Shown here: piece by piece, positions 37,399 to 46,663 of the stretch
Numbering within the stretch: position 1 is the first letter of the stretch
Layout: each line of letters opens with the position of its first letter
Assembly: GCA_028871345.1 (NCBI GenBank)
Contig: JAGWNK010000016.1
Location: 1-64,000, forward strand
DNA: 64,000 nucleotides
Direction: 5' to 3'
From: Alphaproteobacteria bacterium
GTDB lineage: Bacteria > Pseudomonadota > Alphaproteobacteria > Micropepsales > Micropepsaceae
Program-made: the position numbers and the translations under genes
Notes under the pieces: model-generated
The model's database searches: none
The model's input: the letters and a program-made list of their open reading frames with translations, nothing else
Told to the model about the DNA's origin: nothing

Positions 37399-38265
37399 TC
37401 AGTGCATCATGAAGACGGGAATCCGGGGATGCGAGACGATATGGTCGGTGACCCCGCCGAAAATGGACTCCAAAAGGCGGGAGTGGCCATAGCCGCCGGC
37501 GACAAGCATGTCGGCGCCCTGGCTTGCCGCCGCCTCGAGCAGCGCTTCGGCGGTCGACTGGCCGTCGCGCGTGATCGAACGAAGGCTGCAGTCGATGCCA
37601 TGCAGGGCAAGGTAGGCCGCCACGTCTTCGGCCCCGCGGGCCTGCGACGGAGGTTCCTGCACCGACAGGATCTCAACACCCTCCGCCTGTTCGAGATAGG
37701 GCAAGGCCGACATCAAAGCGTGGGCGCAGGCGATGCCGCCGTCCCAGCCGATCGCCACGCGCCGCCCGATCGCCTTGGGCGGATTCTCGGACGACAAAAG
37801 GACGGGGCGCTCGAGCTTGGTCAGCGCGCGGATGAAACCGTCCTGGACCTCGGGATCATCCGTCTCGCGGATGGGCGGAAAGACGACGAGGTCGCACAGC
37901 CTGGCTTCCCGGTCGAGAGCGCGCGCCAGATGCCCGGTGACCTCGCGGCAGGAGACCGTGACCGCGCTGCTGCGCTCGGGCGCACCGACGATGCGAATGC
38001 CGGCCTCCGCCGCCATCAGCGCCAGGGTAGAACGGGCGGCATTGGAGGATACCTTCTCCAGATCGGCGGCGGTGTCGATCAGGTCCTGGACGATGTCGGG
38101 CGACAACGGAAGTTCGCCATAAGGCACAGCTTCGCGCGGGTCGGCATGGACAAACAACGCCACGACATGGGCGTTGAAAGGGGCGGCAGCCGCAAACGCC
38201 GTCGCCAGGGCAAAGCGGTCGCGCGCGGCGCCTGCCACCGGCACGACGATCTTGACGAACGGCAT
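37399..38265 (-). CDS. Tandem universal stress protein (UspA family)
   Basis: A 288-residue protein with two Usp folds. The first (KIVVPVAGAARDRFALATAFA...) looks degenerate. The second (RVAIGWDGGIACAHALMSALPYL) ends in the ATP-binding GGYGHSRLLESIFGGVTDHIV motif. A near-perfect GGAGGA site lies 4-5 nt before ATG 38265. An FNR-like box is centred 64 bases upstream and should place the start of transcription about 23 nt before the ATG. Usp genes under FNR/FixK control are known in oxygen-limited alphaproteobacteria. Confidence 0.9.
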   Translation of the reverse strand: MPFVKIVVPVAGAARDRFALATAFAAAAPFNAHVVALFVHADPREAVPYGELPLSPDIVQDLIDTAADLEKVSSNAARSTLALMAAEAGIRIVGAPERSSAVTVSCREVTGHLARALDREARLCDLVVFPPIRETDDPEVQDGFIRALTKLERPVLLSSENPPKAIGRRVAIGWDGGIACAHALMSALPYLEQAEGVEILSVQEPPSQARGAEDVAAYLALHGIDCSLRSITRDGQSTAEALLEAAASQGADMLVAGGYGHSRLLESIFGGVTDHIVSHPRIPVFMMH

Positions 38266-38322
38266 GGGTCCTCCATGAAGCTGGTCGTGCCCGCAAGGTG
38301 GAGCCAGACCGCTTCGGGCGCA

Positions 38323-38336
38323 TTGAGACTTGTCAA
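38323..38336 (-). promoter_or_regulatory. FNR/FixK-type binding box before the stress-protein gene
   Basis: TTGAGACTTGTCAA keeps the TTGA-N6-TCAA core of the consensus (TTGAT-N4-ATCAA). It lies in the 67-bp gap between the FNR-type regulator gene and the stress-protein gene, overlapping the regulator's stop codon. Activation at -41.5 would put the transcript start near 38288, leaving a short 5' leader for the stress-protein gene. Confidence 0.6.
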
Positions 38337-39106
38337 ATCCCCTTGCCGGAGGCGCCCTCGGCAATGGCCCGAAGCCCGGCCAGGTCCCGGATGATGATGC
38401 GCCGCCGGCTGGGCGTGTCGATGATATTCTGGCGCTTGAGCTCGCTCAGCGCCCGGCAGGTCGTCTCGATGGTGAGGCCGAGGTAGTCGGCGATGTCCTG
38501 GCGGCTCAACGGCAGATCCAGCGTTTGCGCGTCGCCGCTGCGCCGCTGCAATTCCAGGGCCACGAAGAACGAGGCTACGCGCTCGCGCGCGCTCTGATGA
38601 CCGAGCATCGCCACATGGCGTTCGGCGGCGGCCAGACTGCGGCTGAACATCGCCAACCGCTTGTGGCGGATGTCGGGATCGCCTTCGGTCATCTGGGCGA
38701 TGCAGATGCGGGGGCAGCGCAGGGCCACCACGTCTCCCACGGCCTCGGCGGTGGCGGTGTACTCCTCGGAGAGCTCGATACCGAAGGTCTCGTCGGGCAG
38801 GTAGAAATTGACGATCTGGCGCCGGCCGTCGGCGAAGATGCGCGACAGGCGCACCGCGCCCTCGACGACCTTGTAGGAATTGCGGGCCTCATCGCCTTTG
38901 GCGTAGATCGTCTCGTTGCGGGTAAACCTGACGACGGTGCCCGCCTTCTCGAGATCGGACTTCTTGATGCAGGCTTCGTCGATGAAGAACCGACAGCCGC
39001 TTTCGCAACCGGACGGCCGCGCGGCCTCGCCCGACGGCGGGGCCTCGGGAGCCGCATTATCCTGGCTGAGCTTGCGCGGCATGGAACCGGCCTGACTGCT
39101 CGACAT
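38333..39106 (-). CDS. Crp/Fnr-family regulator with FNR-type cysteines
   Basis: A 257-residue transcription factor: cyclic-nucleotide-like sensor fold, dimer helix and C-terminal helix-turn-helix (LSRQDIADYLGLTIETTCRA, then LSELKRQNII). The N-terminal cysteines Cys34, Cys38 and Cys46, with Cys131 or Cys135 in the core, resemble the [4Fe-4S] ligand set of FNR/FnrN. The protein is therefore likely a direct oxygen sensor rather than a cysteine-free FixK. The first spacing (C-x3-C) is a little different from E. coli. It probably activates the adjacent stress-protein gene and other anaerobic genes here. Confidence 0.88.
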   Translation of the reverse strand: MSSSQAGSMPRKLSQDNAAPEAPPSGEAARPSGCESGCRFFIDEACIKKSDLEKAGTVVRFTRNETIYAKGDEARNSYKVVEGAVRLSRIFADGRRQIVNFYLPDETFGIELSEEYTATAEAVGDVVALRCPRICIAQMTEGDPDIRHKRLAMFSRSLAAAERHVAMLGHQSARERVASFFVALELQRRSGDAQTLDLPLSRQDIADYLGLTIETTCRALSELKRQNIIDTPSRRRIIIRDLAGLRAIAEGASGKGI

Positions 39107-39246
39107 CGCCCCGCCGGGCTGCGGCGCAGGCGACGCCTGGCCGTTGCTCAACGCGGTGTCGCGATGATAGTCCCGCCGAGCCGCATTCTGCAAAAGATGC
39201 CGGTCTCGCACCGGCCCGATTCCGCGGACCTGGCCCGGACCTTTGT

Positions 39247-41934
39247 TCACAGCGTCAAACTGGCGCGAACGATGCCGGCCGAGCCCTTCAACGGCGCGAC
39301 CCTGAAGTCCAAATCGCGGCACAGCGAGAGCATCATCGTGTTCTCCTCGAGCACATCGCCGAAGATCTCGCCCACGCCGTAGTTCCTGGCGTATTCGATG
39401 ATCCGCTTCATCAGCGCCGTGCCGATGCCGTGACCCTTGAGGTCGCTGCGCACCAGTACCGCATACTCGCCCTTCACGCGGTCCGGGTCGGCCGAGAAAT
39501 GCGCGATGCCCACCATCTCGTCGTGGTCGTCGAACAGCGCGAAGCCCATGTCGCGGTCGTAATCGATGTGGGTGAGCCGCGACAGCAGGTTGTTGGGCAG
39601 GCTGCGCATGGGCGAGAAGAACCGCAGCCGGACGTCGTCGGGCTGCAGGCGCGAGAAGAATTTCGTGAAGCTCGCGGCGTCCTCCGGACGCACCGGACGC
39701 AGGAAGAATGCGCCCATATCGGAGATGTTCTCGCGGCTTTCGAGTTCCTTGGGATACGGCTTGATCGCCAGGCGGCTGTCGCGCGGCCCCGCCTTCGGCT
39801 TGGCCAGCTTGATGCGCGCATCGACGGATACGACGCCCTGGGCATCGGCCAGCAACGGGTTGATGTCGAGCTCGACGATTTCGGGGAAATCGCAGATGAG
39901 CTGCGACAGGCGCACCAGAACGTCGACGATGTCATCGAGGGCCACCGGCGGGCGGTCGCGGAACCCCTTGAGCTGGCGATAGATGCGCGTGCGCGAGATC
40001 ATGTCGCGCGCCAGTGCGGCATTGATCGGCGCCAGCGCCAATGCCTTGTCGCCAACCACTTCCACCGAGACACCGCCCTGCCCGAACAGCAGGAAGGGGC
40101 CAAAGGTGTTGTCGACCGCCATGCCGCAAATCAGTTCGTAGGCATCCGGCCGGCGCACCATCTGCTGTACAAGAAAGCCCTCGATGCGGGCCTTGGGACA
40201 GTTCTTCTCAATGCGCACCAGCATGTCTTCGGCGGCGGCCTTGGCGACCTCGGGATTCTTGAGATTGAGGGCCACGCCACCGACATCGGACTTGTGCGTG
40301 ATGTCAGGCGACATGATCTTGATCACGACCGCGGAACCGAATTCGGCCGTCTTCCGGGCGACCTCGGCGGGCGTCACGGCCTTCGCCGAACGGGCGATCG
40401 GAATCTGGTAGCAGTCGAACAGCTGCTGCAGCCGCGGGGCGTCGAGCCACACCTGGTTCTCGGCCATGGCTTCGGCCATGATGGCGCGCGCCTTCTTTTC
40501 GTCGGGCACGAAGTTTTCGGCGGCGGACGGGGGAACCTCCATCAGCACGTTCTGGCCGCGGGCGTAGCGCGCCATGTGCATGAAACCGCGGACCGCCTTT
40601 TCCGGCGTCTCGTAGGTCGGGATGTGCGCGCTCTGGAACAGCAGGCGGGCGCGGTTCATCTCCTCGCTGGAGCCGAGCCAGTTGGTGAGGATGGGCCGCT
40701 CGATGTGCTTGGCCGCTTCGACGAGCGCTTCGGCGCCTTCCAGCGCCGAGGCCACCGCCGTCGGGCAATAGAGCACGATCAATCCGTCAACGTCCGGCGT
40801 ATCGGCCAGCGCGTTGAGCGTCGCCGAGAAGCGTTCGCCGTTGGCATCGCCGATGATGTCCACCGGATTGCCGTGCGACCAGGTTGGCGGACATACCTTG
40901 CTGATCTTGTCGATCGTTTCGCTGGGAATTTCCGCCAGCGTGCCGTTGAAATCCGACAGGGCGTCGACCGCCATCACGCCGGCGCCGCCGCCGTTGGTGA
41001 CGATGATCACGCGGTCGCCGGTGACGCGCGGACGCATCGCCAAGGTCTCCACGGCGTCGAAAATCTCGTCGAGGTCGATGGCGCGCAGGATGCCGGCGCG
41101 TTCGAAGGCGGCGTCATAGACCGCGTCGACGCCCGCCAGGGCGCCGGTGTGCGAGGCGGCTGCCTTGGCGGCGATGGCGCTGCGGCCCGCCTTGATGGCG
41201 ATGACCGGCTTGACGCGCGCGGCGGCGCGGGCGGCCGACATGAACTTGCGGACGTTGAAGTCGTGGGCGCTGGCGATGGCCTCGATGTAGAGCACGATCG
41301 AATCCGTGTCGGGATCGGTCGCCAGATAGTCGAGCATGTCGCCGAAATCGACGTCGGCCTGGTCGCCCATCGAAACGAGGTGCGAGAATCCGAGGCCGCG
41401 GGTGGATGCCCAGTCGAGGATGGTGGCGATCATGGCGCCGGACTGGGCGACAAAGGCGACACGGCCCTTCAACGGCTTTGCCTCGGCAAACGAGGCGTTG
41501 ATGCCGGCCGGCGTCGAGGTGAGGCCGATGCAGTTCGGGCCGACCACGCGCAACAGCTTGGGCTTCGCCGCGGCGAGCACCTTCTGCTCCAGCGTCACGC
41601 CCTTGTCGTCGCGGATGTCGCGCAGGCCCGCGGTGATGATGACCGCGGCCCTGGTGCCGCGCTCGGCGAGTTCGGCGACGATGTCCGGAATGCTTTCGGG
41701 CGGCGTCGCGATCACCGCGAGGTCCGGCGTGATCGGCAGATGCGCCACATCCGGATACGCGAGCACGCCGTTGACCGATATGTTCTTGGGATTCACCGGC
41801 ATGATGGGACCCTTGAATCCGCCGGTGAACAGGTTGGACGCCACCACCGCGCCGATCGATTTTGGCCTCGTCGCCGCACCGATCAAAGCAATGCTTTTCG
41901 GGTGGAAGAAGGCATCTAGATTGCGTATCGACAT
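39247..41934 (-). CDS. NDP-forming acyl-CoA synthetase fused to GNAT acetyltransferase
   Basis: An 895-residue multidomain protein: CoA-binding Rossmann domain (about 8-105), succinyl-CoA-ligase-like domains with the phosphohistidine motif SHTGALAG (His262), an ATP-grasp domain (about 490-710) and a C-terminal GNAT domain (VRSDLKGHGIGTALMKRIIEYAR). Relatives are the ADP-forming acetyl-CoA synthetases and the protein lysine acetyltransferase Pat/PatZ. With His262 kept it could make ATP and acetate from acetyl-CoA during fermentation, or act as a protein acetyltransferase sensing acyl-CoA. It precedes the FNR-type gene with a 140-bp gap. Confidence 0.9.
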   Translation of the reverse strand: MSIRNLDAFFHPKSIALIGAATRPKSIGAVVASNLFTGGFKGPIMPVNPKNISVNGVLAYPDVAHLPITPDLAVIATPPESIPDIVAELAERGTRAAVIITAGLRDIRDDKGVTLEQKVLAAAKPKLLRVVGPNCIGLTSTPAGINASFAEAKPLKGRVAFVAQSGAMIATILDWASTRGLGFSHLVSMGDQADVDFGDMLDYLATDPDTDSIVLYIEAIASAHDFNVRKFMSAARAAARVKPVIAIKAGRSAIAAKAAASHTGALAGVDAVYDAAFERAGILRAIDLDEIFDAVETLAMRPRVTGDRVIIVTNGGGAGVMAVDALSDFNGTLAEIPSETIDKISKVCPPTWSHGNPVDIIGDANGERFSATLNALADTPDVDGLIVLYCPTAVASALEGAEALVEAAKHIERPILTNWLGSSEEMNRARLLFQSAHIPTYETPEKAVRGFMHMARYARGQNVLMEVPPSAAENFVPDEKKARAIMAEAMAENQVWLDAPRLQQLFDCYQIPIARSAKAVTPAEVARKTAEFGSAVVIKIMSPDITHKSDVGGVALNLKNPEVAKAAAEDMLVRIEKNCPKARIEGFLVQQMVRRPDAYELICGMAVDNTFGPFLLFGQGGVSVEVVGDKALALAPINAALARDMISRTRIYRQLKGFRDRPPVALDDIVDVLVRLSQLICDFPEIVELDINPLLADAQGVVSVDARIKLAKPKAGPRDSRLAIKPYPKELESRENISDMGAFFLRPVRPEDAASFTKFFSRLQPDDVRLRFFSPMRSLPNNLLSRLTHIDYDRDMGFALFDDHDEMVGIAHFSADPDRVKGEYAVLVRSDLKGHGIGTALMKRIIEYARNYGVGEIFGDVLEENTMMLSLCRDLDFRVAPLKGSAGIVRASLTL

Positions 41935-41994
41935 GCGCCGCGCCTCAAGGAAATTTGGCCCCTACTAGACCACGCATTGAGGCTTTGCCAGCGC

Positions 41995-42588
41995 TCAATG
42001 TGGGCCGAATTGTCTCGCCACGGCGTCGCGTACGGCTTGCTGATGACGTGCGACAACGTCACCGCGGATGCCGGGCACGACGCCTCCGAAATGGATATGA
42101 TCGGCGATCGCAAGACCGCATACCGCGGCGAAGTGTTCGTCGAACAATGTCCGCACCGCTTCCCACGCACCGGTCCTCCTGACCCAGTCGGCGGGCGCTC
42201 CGGAAGCCGTGAAACTGATCAGTTTGCGACCGCCCAACAGCGGTTCGTTGCCGTCTCTGCCTTTTCCATAGGCAAAGCCCATCCCGAATACGCGATCGAG
42301 GTAGCCCTTGAGCATCGCCGGCGGCGCGTTCAGCCAGAAGGGATAGAACAGCGCGAAGACGTCGGTGTCTTCGATCACCAGGCGTTCCGCCACAATGTCG
42401 TCACGCGGCGCGAAGCCCGACGACGATGGAATCTCGTCCGCCTTGAGGCAGGGATCGAACGCCATACCGTAAAGGTCCCGCATGATTGTTTTGTGTCCCA
42501 GGCTCTCGGCGGCTTCGCCGTAGGCGATCGCCAGCGAGGCGACGAAGCTGCGTGGGTTGGGATGGGCGACGATCAAGGCATGCTGCAT
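41995..42588 (-). CDS. NAD(P)H:quinone reductase, flavodoxin-like fold
   Basis: A 197-residue flavoprotein of the NQO1/Flavodoxin_2 family. It has the N-terminal HALIVAHPNPRSFVASLA flavin-phosphate loop, FALFYPFWLNAPPAMLKGYLDRVF and GRKLISFTASGA. It performs two-electron reduction of quinones or similar electrophiles. GGGGAA lies about 9 nt before ATG 42588. The acyl-CoA synthetase fusion follows 60 bp downstream on the same strand. The physiological acceptor is unknown. Confidence 0.85.
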   Translation of the reverse strand: MQHALIVAHPNPRSFVASLAIAYGEAAESLGHKTIMRDLYGMAFDPCLKADEIPSSSGFAPRDDIVAERLVIEDTDVFALFYPFWLNAPPAMLKGYLDRVFGMGFAYGKGRDGNEPLLGGRKLISFTASGAPADWVRRTGAWEAVRTLFDEHFAAVCGLAIADHIHFGGVVPGIRGDVVARHQQAVRDAVARQFGPH

Positions 42589-42917
42589 GGCCGGTTCCCC
42601 GCTTGGGCGAGGTTCATTCTCAGAAACGGGTCCGCGCCGGGCATTGCGCATTGTCAATTTGGTACAGGGCGCCGCAATCCGTATGTCCCCTGTTTGTGAT
42701 GCGTATTTTCACCTAGGCGGGGGGTACCGACGCCGACAAAAGGTCGGCTATGTCACTGGTTGTCGCGGGCCGGCGAATCGCGCCCGGCGAACTTGCGCAC
42801 CGCGACTGCGGCAATATGCTTCCGGGCACCCGTTAGGAGTCCCGTAGCCGGACTTGGCTATTGTCCGGATGACCGGAACGTATAAGTTAACGCTTCAGCA
42901 ACAGGACCGAGCGAGCC
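42589..42917. other. Divergent 329-bp intergenic region
   Basis: No gene is supported. It separates the quinone reductase from the DUF883 gene. Visible elements are CCGGAC (42848-42853) with its inverted copy GTCCGG (42863-42868), and a TATAAG box at 42881-42886 ahead of the DUF883 gene. None forms a convincing complete promoter. Confidence 0.4.
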
Positions 42918-43193
42918 ATGGCAAACGAAGACGTCAAGAAGCTGTCGGACGACGTGACCGAACTCAAGGCCGGTTTCACGCGGATCGCCGAAACGCTGGC
43001 GGATCTCGTGCGTCAGCGGGGGCAGGAAGCGGCGACCAAGCTGCAGGGTTCCGCCGAGGACGCGTGGGGCGAGGCCAAGCAGACCTTCGAGGGCGTGAAG
43101 CAGAAGATCCATGACGAGCCCGTCACAGCGGTGTTCGCGGCGTTCGGGATCGGCATGCTGCTCGGCATCCTTCTCTTCGGCGGCCGGCGCTAG
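42918..43193 (+). CDS. DUF883 (ElaB/YqjD) family membrane-anchored protein
   Basis: A 91-residue protein: a charged amphipathic helix (VKKLSDDVTELKAGFTRIAE and onward), the EAKQTFEGVKQKIHDEP junction, one C-terminal membrane helix (VTAVFAAFGIGMLLGILLFGG) and a final RR. E. coli relatives (ElaB, YqjD) attach to the inner membrane and bind ribosomes in stationary phase. The next membrane-protein gene follows closely in the same direction, as in yqjD-yqjE pairs. Confidence 0.85.
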   Translation: MANEDVKKLSDDVTELKAGFTRIAETLADLVRQRGQEAATKLQGSAEDAWGEAKQTFEGVKQKIHDEPVTAVFAAFGIGMLLGILLFGGRR

Positions 43194-43235
43194 CGCTCCG
43201 CAACCGCAGAAAGACCGGCCATGAGGGAGTTGCCG

Positions 43236-43643
43236 ATGCGCATCGCGATCATGGCCGCGGCCCTGCTGGTGGCCGCGGTCGGCGTCGTGGTGACGGCCGT
43301 CTTCCTGTGCCTTGCCCTCTATGCCTACCTCCTGACGATGCTTGCGGCGCCGCTCGCGGCGCTGGCATCGGCTCTCATCGTGTTCGTCCTTTCCATCGTC
43401 GTGATCTTCCTGGGCGGTGCCCTGGGCAGCCTCCTGGCGGCGCGGGCGCGCCGGCGACGCGCCCAACGCGGCGGGCGGGCGAGCTTCATCAGTGCGGAGA
43501 TCGGACGCCTTCTGGGAGAGAACGCGCAGTCCTTTGTCAGCGAAAAGCCGATGCTGTCGTTGATCATCGCTCTGGCGGGGGGCTTTGCCATCGGGGCCAA
43601 TCCGCGGCTGCGCTCGTTCTTGCAGACGATCCTGAACAGCTAG
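43236..43643 (+). CDS. Small integral membrane protein, YqjE/holin-like
   Basis: A 135-residue protein with two long hydrophobic helices (about 2-30 and 38-63), a basic cluster ARARRRRAQRGGR and a third hydrophobic stretch (MLSLIIALAGGFAIG). The arrangement after a DUF883 gene recalls YqjE/DUF1469 proteins, although I cannot assign the family firmly. ATG 43236 is preferred because AGGGAG lies 6 nt upstream; the open frame begins at 43221. It is likely co-expressed with the DUF883 gene in stress or stationary phase. Confidence 0.65.
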   Translation: MRIAIMAAALLVAAVGVVVTAVFLCLALYAYLLTMLAAPLAALASALIVFVLSIVVIFLGGALGSLLAARARRRRAQRGGRASFISAEIGRLLGENAQSFVSEKPMLSLIIALAGGFAIGANPRLRSFLQTILNS

Positions 43644-43846
43644 GACTCCGTGGCCCGACGGACCGCCATCGTGGGCCTGGGTCGCGACACCGCACGCCAG
43701 GCGCCTGCTTGACCTCAGAGACCGTTACGGCGCTGGCGAAGACCGGCGAGCATGTGCTGCGCTGCTCAAGATCACCGCGGAAGGCGCAGGGGCAGTGTCA
43801 CCGCGGGCCGGTGGCGGGCGGCCCGTAGCGACCGGTCGCTGCCTGG

Positions 43847-46534
43847 CTACTGCGGCGCCGGTCCCTGGGTGATGCGCACGATGTCGTCCGGGCGCATCCA
43901 TTTGGCGAAGGCGGCCTGGACGTCGGCCGGCGTCAGATCGATATAGCGGTGCGCCGCGCGCGTGGGCTCGTCGAGCGGCAGGTCGAGATCGCGATCCTGC
44001 AGGAAGGCGCGGGCGATGCTGTCGACGCTCGCCTCTCGCAACGGCAGTTGCCGGACGACCATCGCCTTGACGCGGTCCAGTTCGTCCTTGCCGGTCGGCG
44101 TCGTCTGCATCGTCTTGATTTCCTGTCGGACGATGGCTTCCGCCTTGCTGACGTTCTGCGGGTCGCTCGCGTAGTCCACATAATAGACCCCGCGCGTGCG
44201 TCCGGACTGCAGCGCGGCGCCCACCGAATAGACCAGGCCGAGATTCTTGCGCAGCTCGATGCTGAGCCGCGTCGAATAGAAGCCGCCCCCGAGCACCTCG
44301 TTGCCCAGCGAAAGCGCGTAATAGTCGGGGTTGGAGCGCGGCAGCGCCAGATTGTAGGCGAGCGTGACGTTGTCCTGCACCCGGCTCGCATCCGGGACGG
44401 CGACCGTCGCACCCTTGTTGGGCGGTGCGAGCGGCAAGTCCGTGTTGGGTTGCGGACCCGTTGCCTGCCAGCCGCCGAAATACTTCTCGATGACCGTCCG
44501 GGCGGCATCCGGCGTGATGTTGCCGATGACGACGATGGTCGTCAGGTCCGGCCGGAATACCGTGCGGAAATAGGTCCGCAGGTCGTCGAGCGTCAGCGCC
44601 GAGACGGACTCCGCCGTGGCCTCACGCAGGCTCGGGTCGCCGGCGGGAAACAGCGCCTTGACGAGTGAGCGCTGCGCCAGATAGCCGGGGCTCTGGTTGC
44701 GGGCCTCTACCGAGCGCGCGATCTGCGGCTTGATGGCATCGAACGCCTCCTGCGGCATGGCGGGATGAAGTTCGTGATCGGCCAGCAGCGCCACGGCGCG
44801 ATCGAAATCCTGCGCCAGCACCTGCACGGAGAAATCGGTCCCCGCCTGTTCGCGCGCCCCGATCGCGTCGAGGGCTTTCTCAAACGCCAGCCGGTCGAGA
44901 TGCTCCGTGCCGAAGTTCAGCATCGAGCCCAGCAGCAGATTGACGCCGTCCTTTGCGGGCGCGGTTTCCGTCTCGGGCCGATTGCGGATATGGCCGTACA
45001 CGCCGATCGTGTCGCTGACGCGCTCCGGCTGCACGATCAAGGTCACGCCGTTGGGCAGGGTCGACACAACGGGGTGCAGCGTCGACGGCGGAACTTGCAG
45101 GCGGCTGATCGCGGCCTCCGCCCAGTCGGGAAGCGGTGTCGGCTTCGCCTCGCCCAGCGAGATGGTCTCCATGCCCCCGAATCCACCGCCGGAGGCCACG
45201 GGCTTTCCGGCGCCCGCCGGAAGCAGGAGGCCGGAGACGGCGCGGTCCAGGCGCAGGTATTGCCGCGCCACGCGGTTCACGTCGGCGACAGTGACCTTCT
45301 TGATGCGCTCAAGGTCCTCGTCGGGCGATTTCAGGTGGTAAAGAGCGATGGCATCGGACCACACCGACGCCAGGTCGGCGATCGAGTTCTTCTGGAGTTC
45401 GGTCTCCCGCGTTTCCTGGAGCTTGGCGGCCGCCACCAGATCCGGCGGGACGCCGTCCTTCACCACCCTGGCCAGGATCGCGCGGATCTTGCCTTCGATG
45501 ACCTTGGGGTCCCCGCCCGGAGGATAGCTCACGGCTGCATAGCCGATGCTGGCCTTGGGCAGCGGATCGAGGGCGAATTCCGCGCCCAACGCCTCGCCCC
45601 GGGCCACGAGCCCGTAAAGGTCGAATCGCTGGCTCGACAGAACGTCGGCGAGCACTTCGACGGCCGGGAAATCGGGGCTTTCCATGCCCGGCAGCCGCAT
45701 CGCCACCACCTGGGTGGCATTGGGGTAGTCCGACGGAATGCTGAAGGACTGGGCGGTCACCGGTTTCAGGGTGATCTTCGGCCTCGGCGGCAGGGTCTTG
45801 GCGGCAATGGGTCCGAACAGCTTCTTGATCTCGGCCAGCGCAGCCTGCGGATCGACGTCGCCGACCACGACCAGGATGGCGTTGTTGGGGGCGTACCATT
45901 GTGCATGGAAGCGTCCCAGCATCTGCGCCGTCGTCTTGTCGAACGAGGGACGCGTGCCGAGCGCGTCGTGCTCGTAAGGCGTGCCGGCGAACATCAGCTC
46001 CCGCAGCCGCTCATAGAGCTTGTAGCCGGGCTGGGAGATGTCCTGGGCGACCTCCTGTTCGATCGCGCCGCGTTCCTTGCCCCAGTCCTCGTCGCTGTCT
46101 AGGACGGCCTTCATGCGGATTGCCTCGATGTGCAGCGCCACATCCAGATCCTCGGAAGGCACGGTATAGAGATATTGCGTGATGCTCTCGCGCGTGTTGG
46201 CGTTGAAGTCCCCGCCCATGACGCTGCCGATGTTAGCGAGCTGATCGGCGCTGAGGCCCGGACTGCCGCGGAACATCATGTGCTCCTGGGCGTGAGCGGT
46301 GCCAGGGAATCCCTTGGGGGCCTCGTCCGAACCGACCAGATAGTTGACCGAGGTGGCGACGACGGGTGCCAAGGTGTTGCGTACGATCACGACCCGCAGG
46401 CCGTTCGGCAGCGTCGCCCGCAAAACGGCTGTCGTCGCCGGTTCGGGCTGCGCGTCAACCGACGAGGCCGCAAAAAGCGCTACGCAAAGAACCGCGGCCA
46501 GGCGCATGGCGCGGCCCCGAGCGAACATCAGCAT
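43847..46534 (-). CDS. M16-family zinc metallopeptidase (PqqL/pitrilysin-like), secreted
   Basis: An 895-residue tandem M16 protease. A signal peptide ends near SSVDAQ. The N-terminal half carries the inverted zinc motif HAQEH (His81, Glu84, His85) and the downstream Glu in ERGAIEQEVAQD. The second half is an inactive M16 repeat, as is normal for the family. It is expected in the periplasm, degrading peptides. AAAGGA lies 6 nt before ATG 46534; the frame continues upstream through a terminator, so longer starts are unlikely. It stands alone between convergent small membrane genes and PstS. Confidence 0.92.
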   Translation of the reverse strand: MLMFARGRAMRLAAVLCVALFAASSVDAQPEPATTAVLRATLPNGLRVVIVRNTLAPVVATSVNYLVGSDEAPKGFPGTAHAQEHMMFRGSPGLSADQLANIGSVMGGDFNANTRESITQYLYTVPSEDLDVALHIEAIRMKAVLDSDEDWGKERGAIEQEVAQDISQPGYKLYERLRELMFAGTPYEHDALGTRPSFDKTTAQMLGRFHAQWYAPNNAILVVVGDVDPQAALAEIKKLFGPIAAKTLPPRPKITLKPVTAQSFSIPSDYPNATQVVAMRLPGMESPDFPAVEVLADVLSSQRFDLYGLVARGEALGAEFALDPLPKASIGYAAVSYPPGGDPKVIEGKIRAILARVVKDGVPPDLVAAAKLQETRETELQKNSIADLASVWSDAIALYHLKSPDEDLERIKKVTVADVNRVARQYLRLDRAVSGLLLPAGAGKPVASGGGFGGMETISLGEAKPTPLPDWAEAAISRLQVPPSTLHPVVSTLPNGVTLIVQPERVSDTIGVYGHIRNRPETETAPAKDGVNLLLGSMLNFGTEHLDRLAFEKALDAIGAREQAGTDFSVQVLAQDFDRAVALLADHELHPAMPQEAFDAIKPQIARSVEARNQSPGYLAQRSLVKALFPAGDPSLREATAESVSALTLDDLRTYFRTVFRPDLTTIVVIGNITPDAARTVIEKYFGGWQATGPQPNTDLPLAPPNKGATVAVPDASRVQDNVTLAYNLALPRSNPDYYALSLGNEVLGGGFYSTRLSIELRKNLGLVYSVGAALQSGRTRGVYYVDYASDPQNVSKAEAIVRQEIKTMQTTPTGKDELDRVKAMVVRQLPLREASVDSIARAFLQDRDLDLPLDEPTRAAHRYIDLTPADVQAAFAKWMRPDDIVRITQGPAPQ

Positions 46535-46599
46535 GGGATTCCTTTCCCGTGACAAGCCGAGAAGTCCAGGGAAGAGGCAAATCAGCCGATCCGCAAGTG

Positions 46600-46635
46600 A
46601 AAAAAGCGGGAGGAAGCTGAGGGCTTCCTCCCGCT
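46600..46635 (-). terminator. Strong intrinsic terminator after pstS
   Basis: AGCGGGAGGAAG (46605-46616) pairs perfectly with CTTCCTCCCGCT (46624-46635) across a 7-nt loop. The minus-strand transcript then runs into six T (46600-46605). It lies 28 bases after the pstS stop codon. Confidence 0.9.
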
Positions 46636-46663
46636 GATTCGGAACTCCCAACCGTTCAGAGAC

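Noticed and set aside
39239-39256. TTG...CAA pair near the end of the acyl-CoA synthetase gene as an FNR box
   Set aside because: Spacing is 16 bp overall rather than 14 and the core bases do not match.
43644-43846. GC hairpin at 43804-43825 as a terminator for the small membrane-protein genes
   Set aside because: The stem is 7 bp and neither strand has a T-run, so I do not list it as a terminator.
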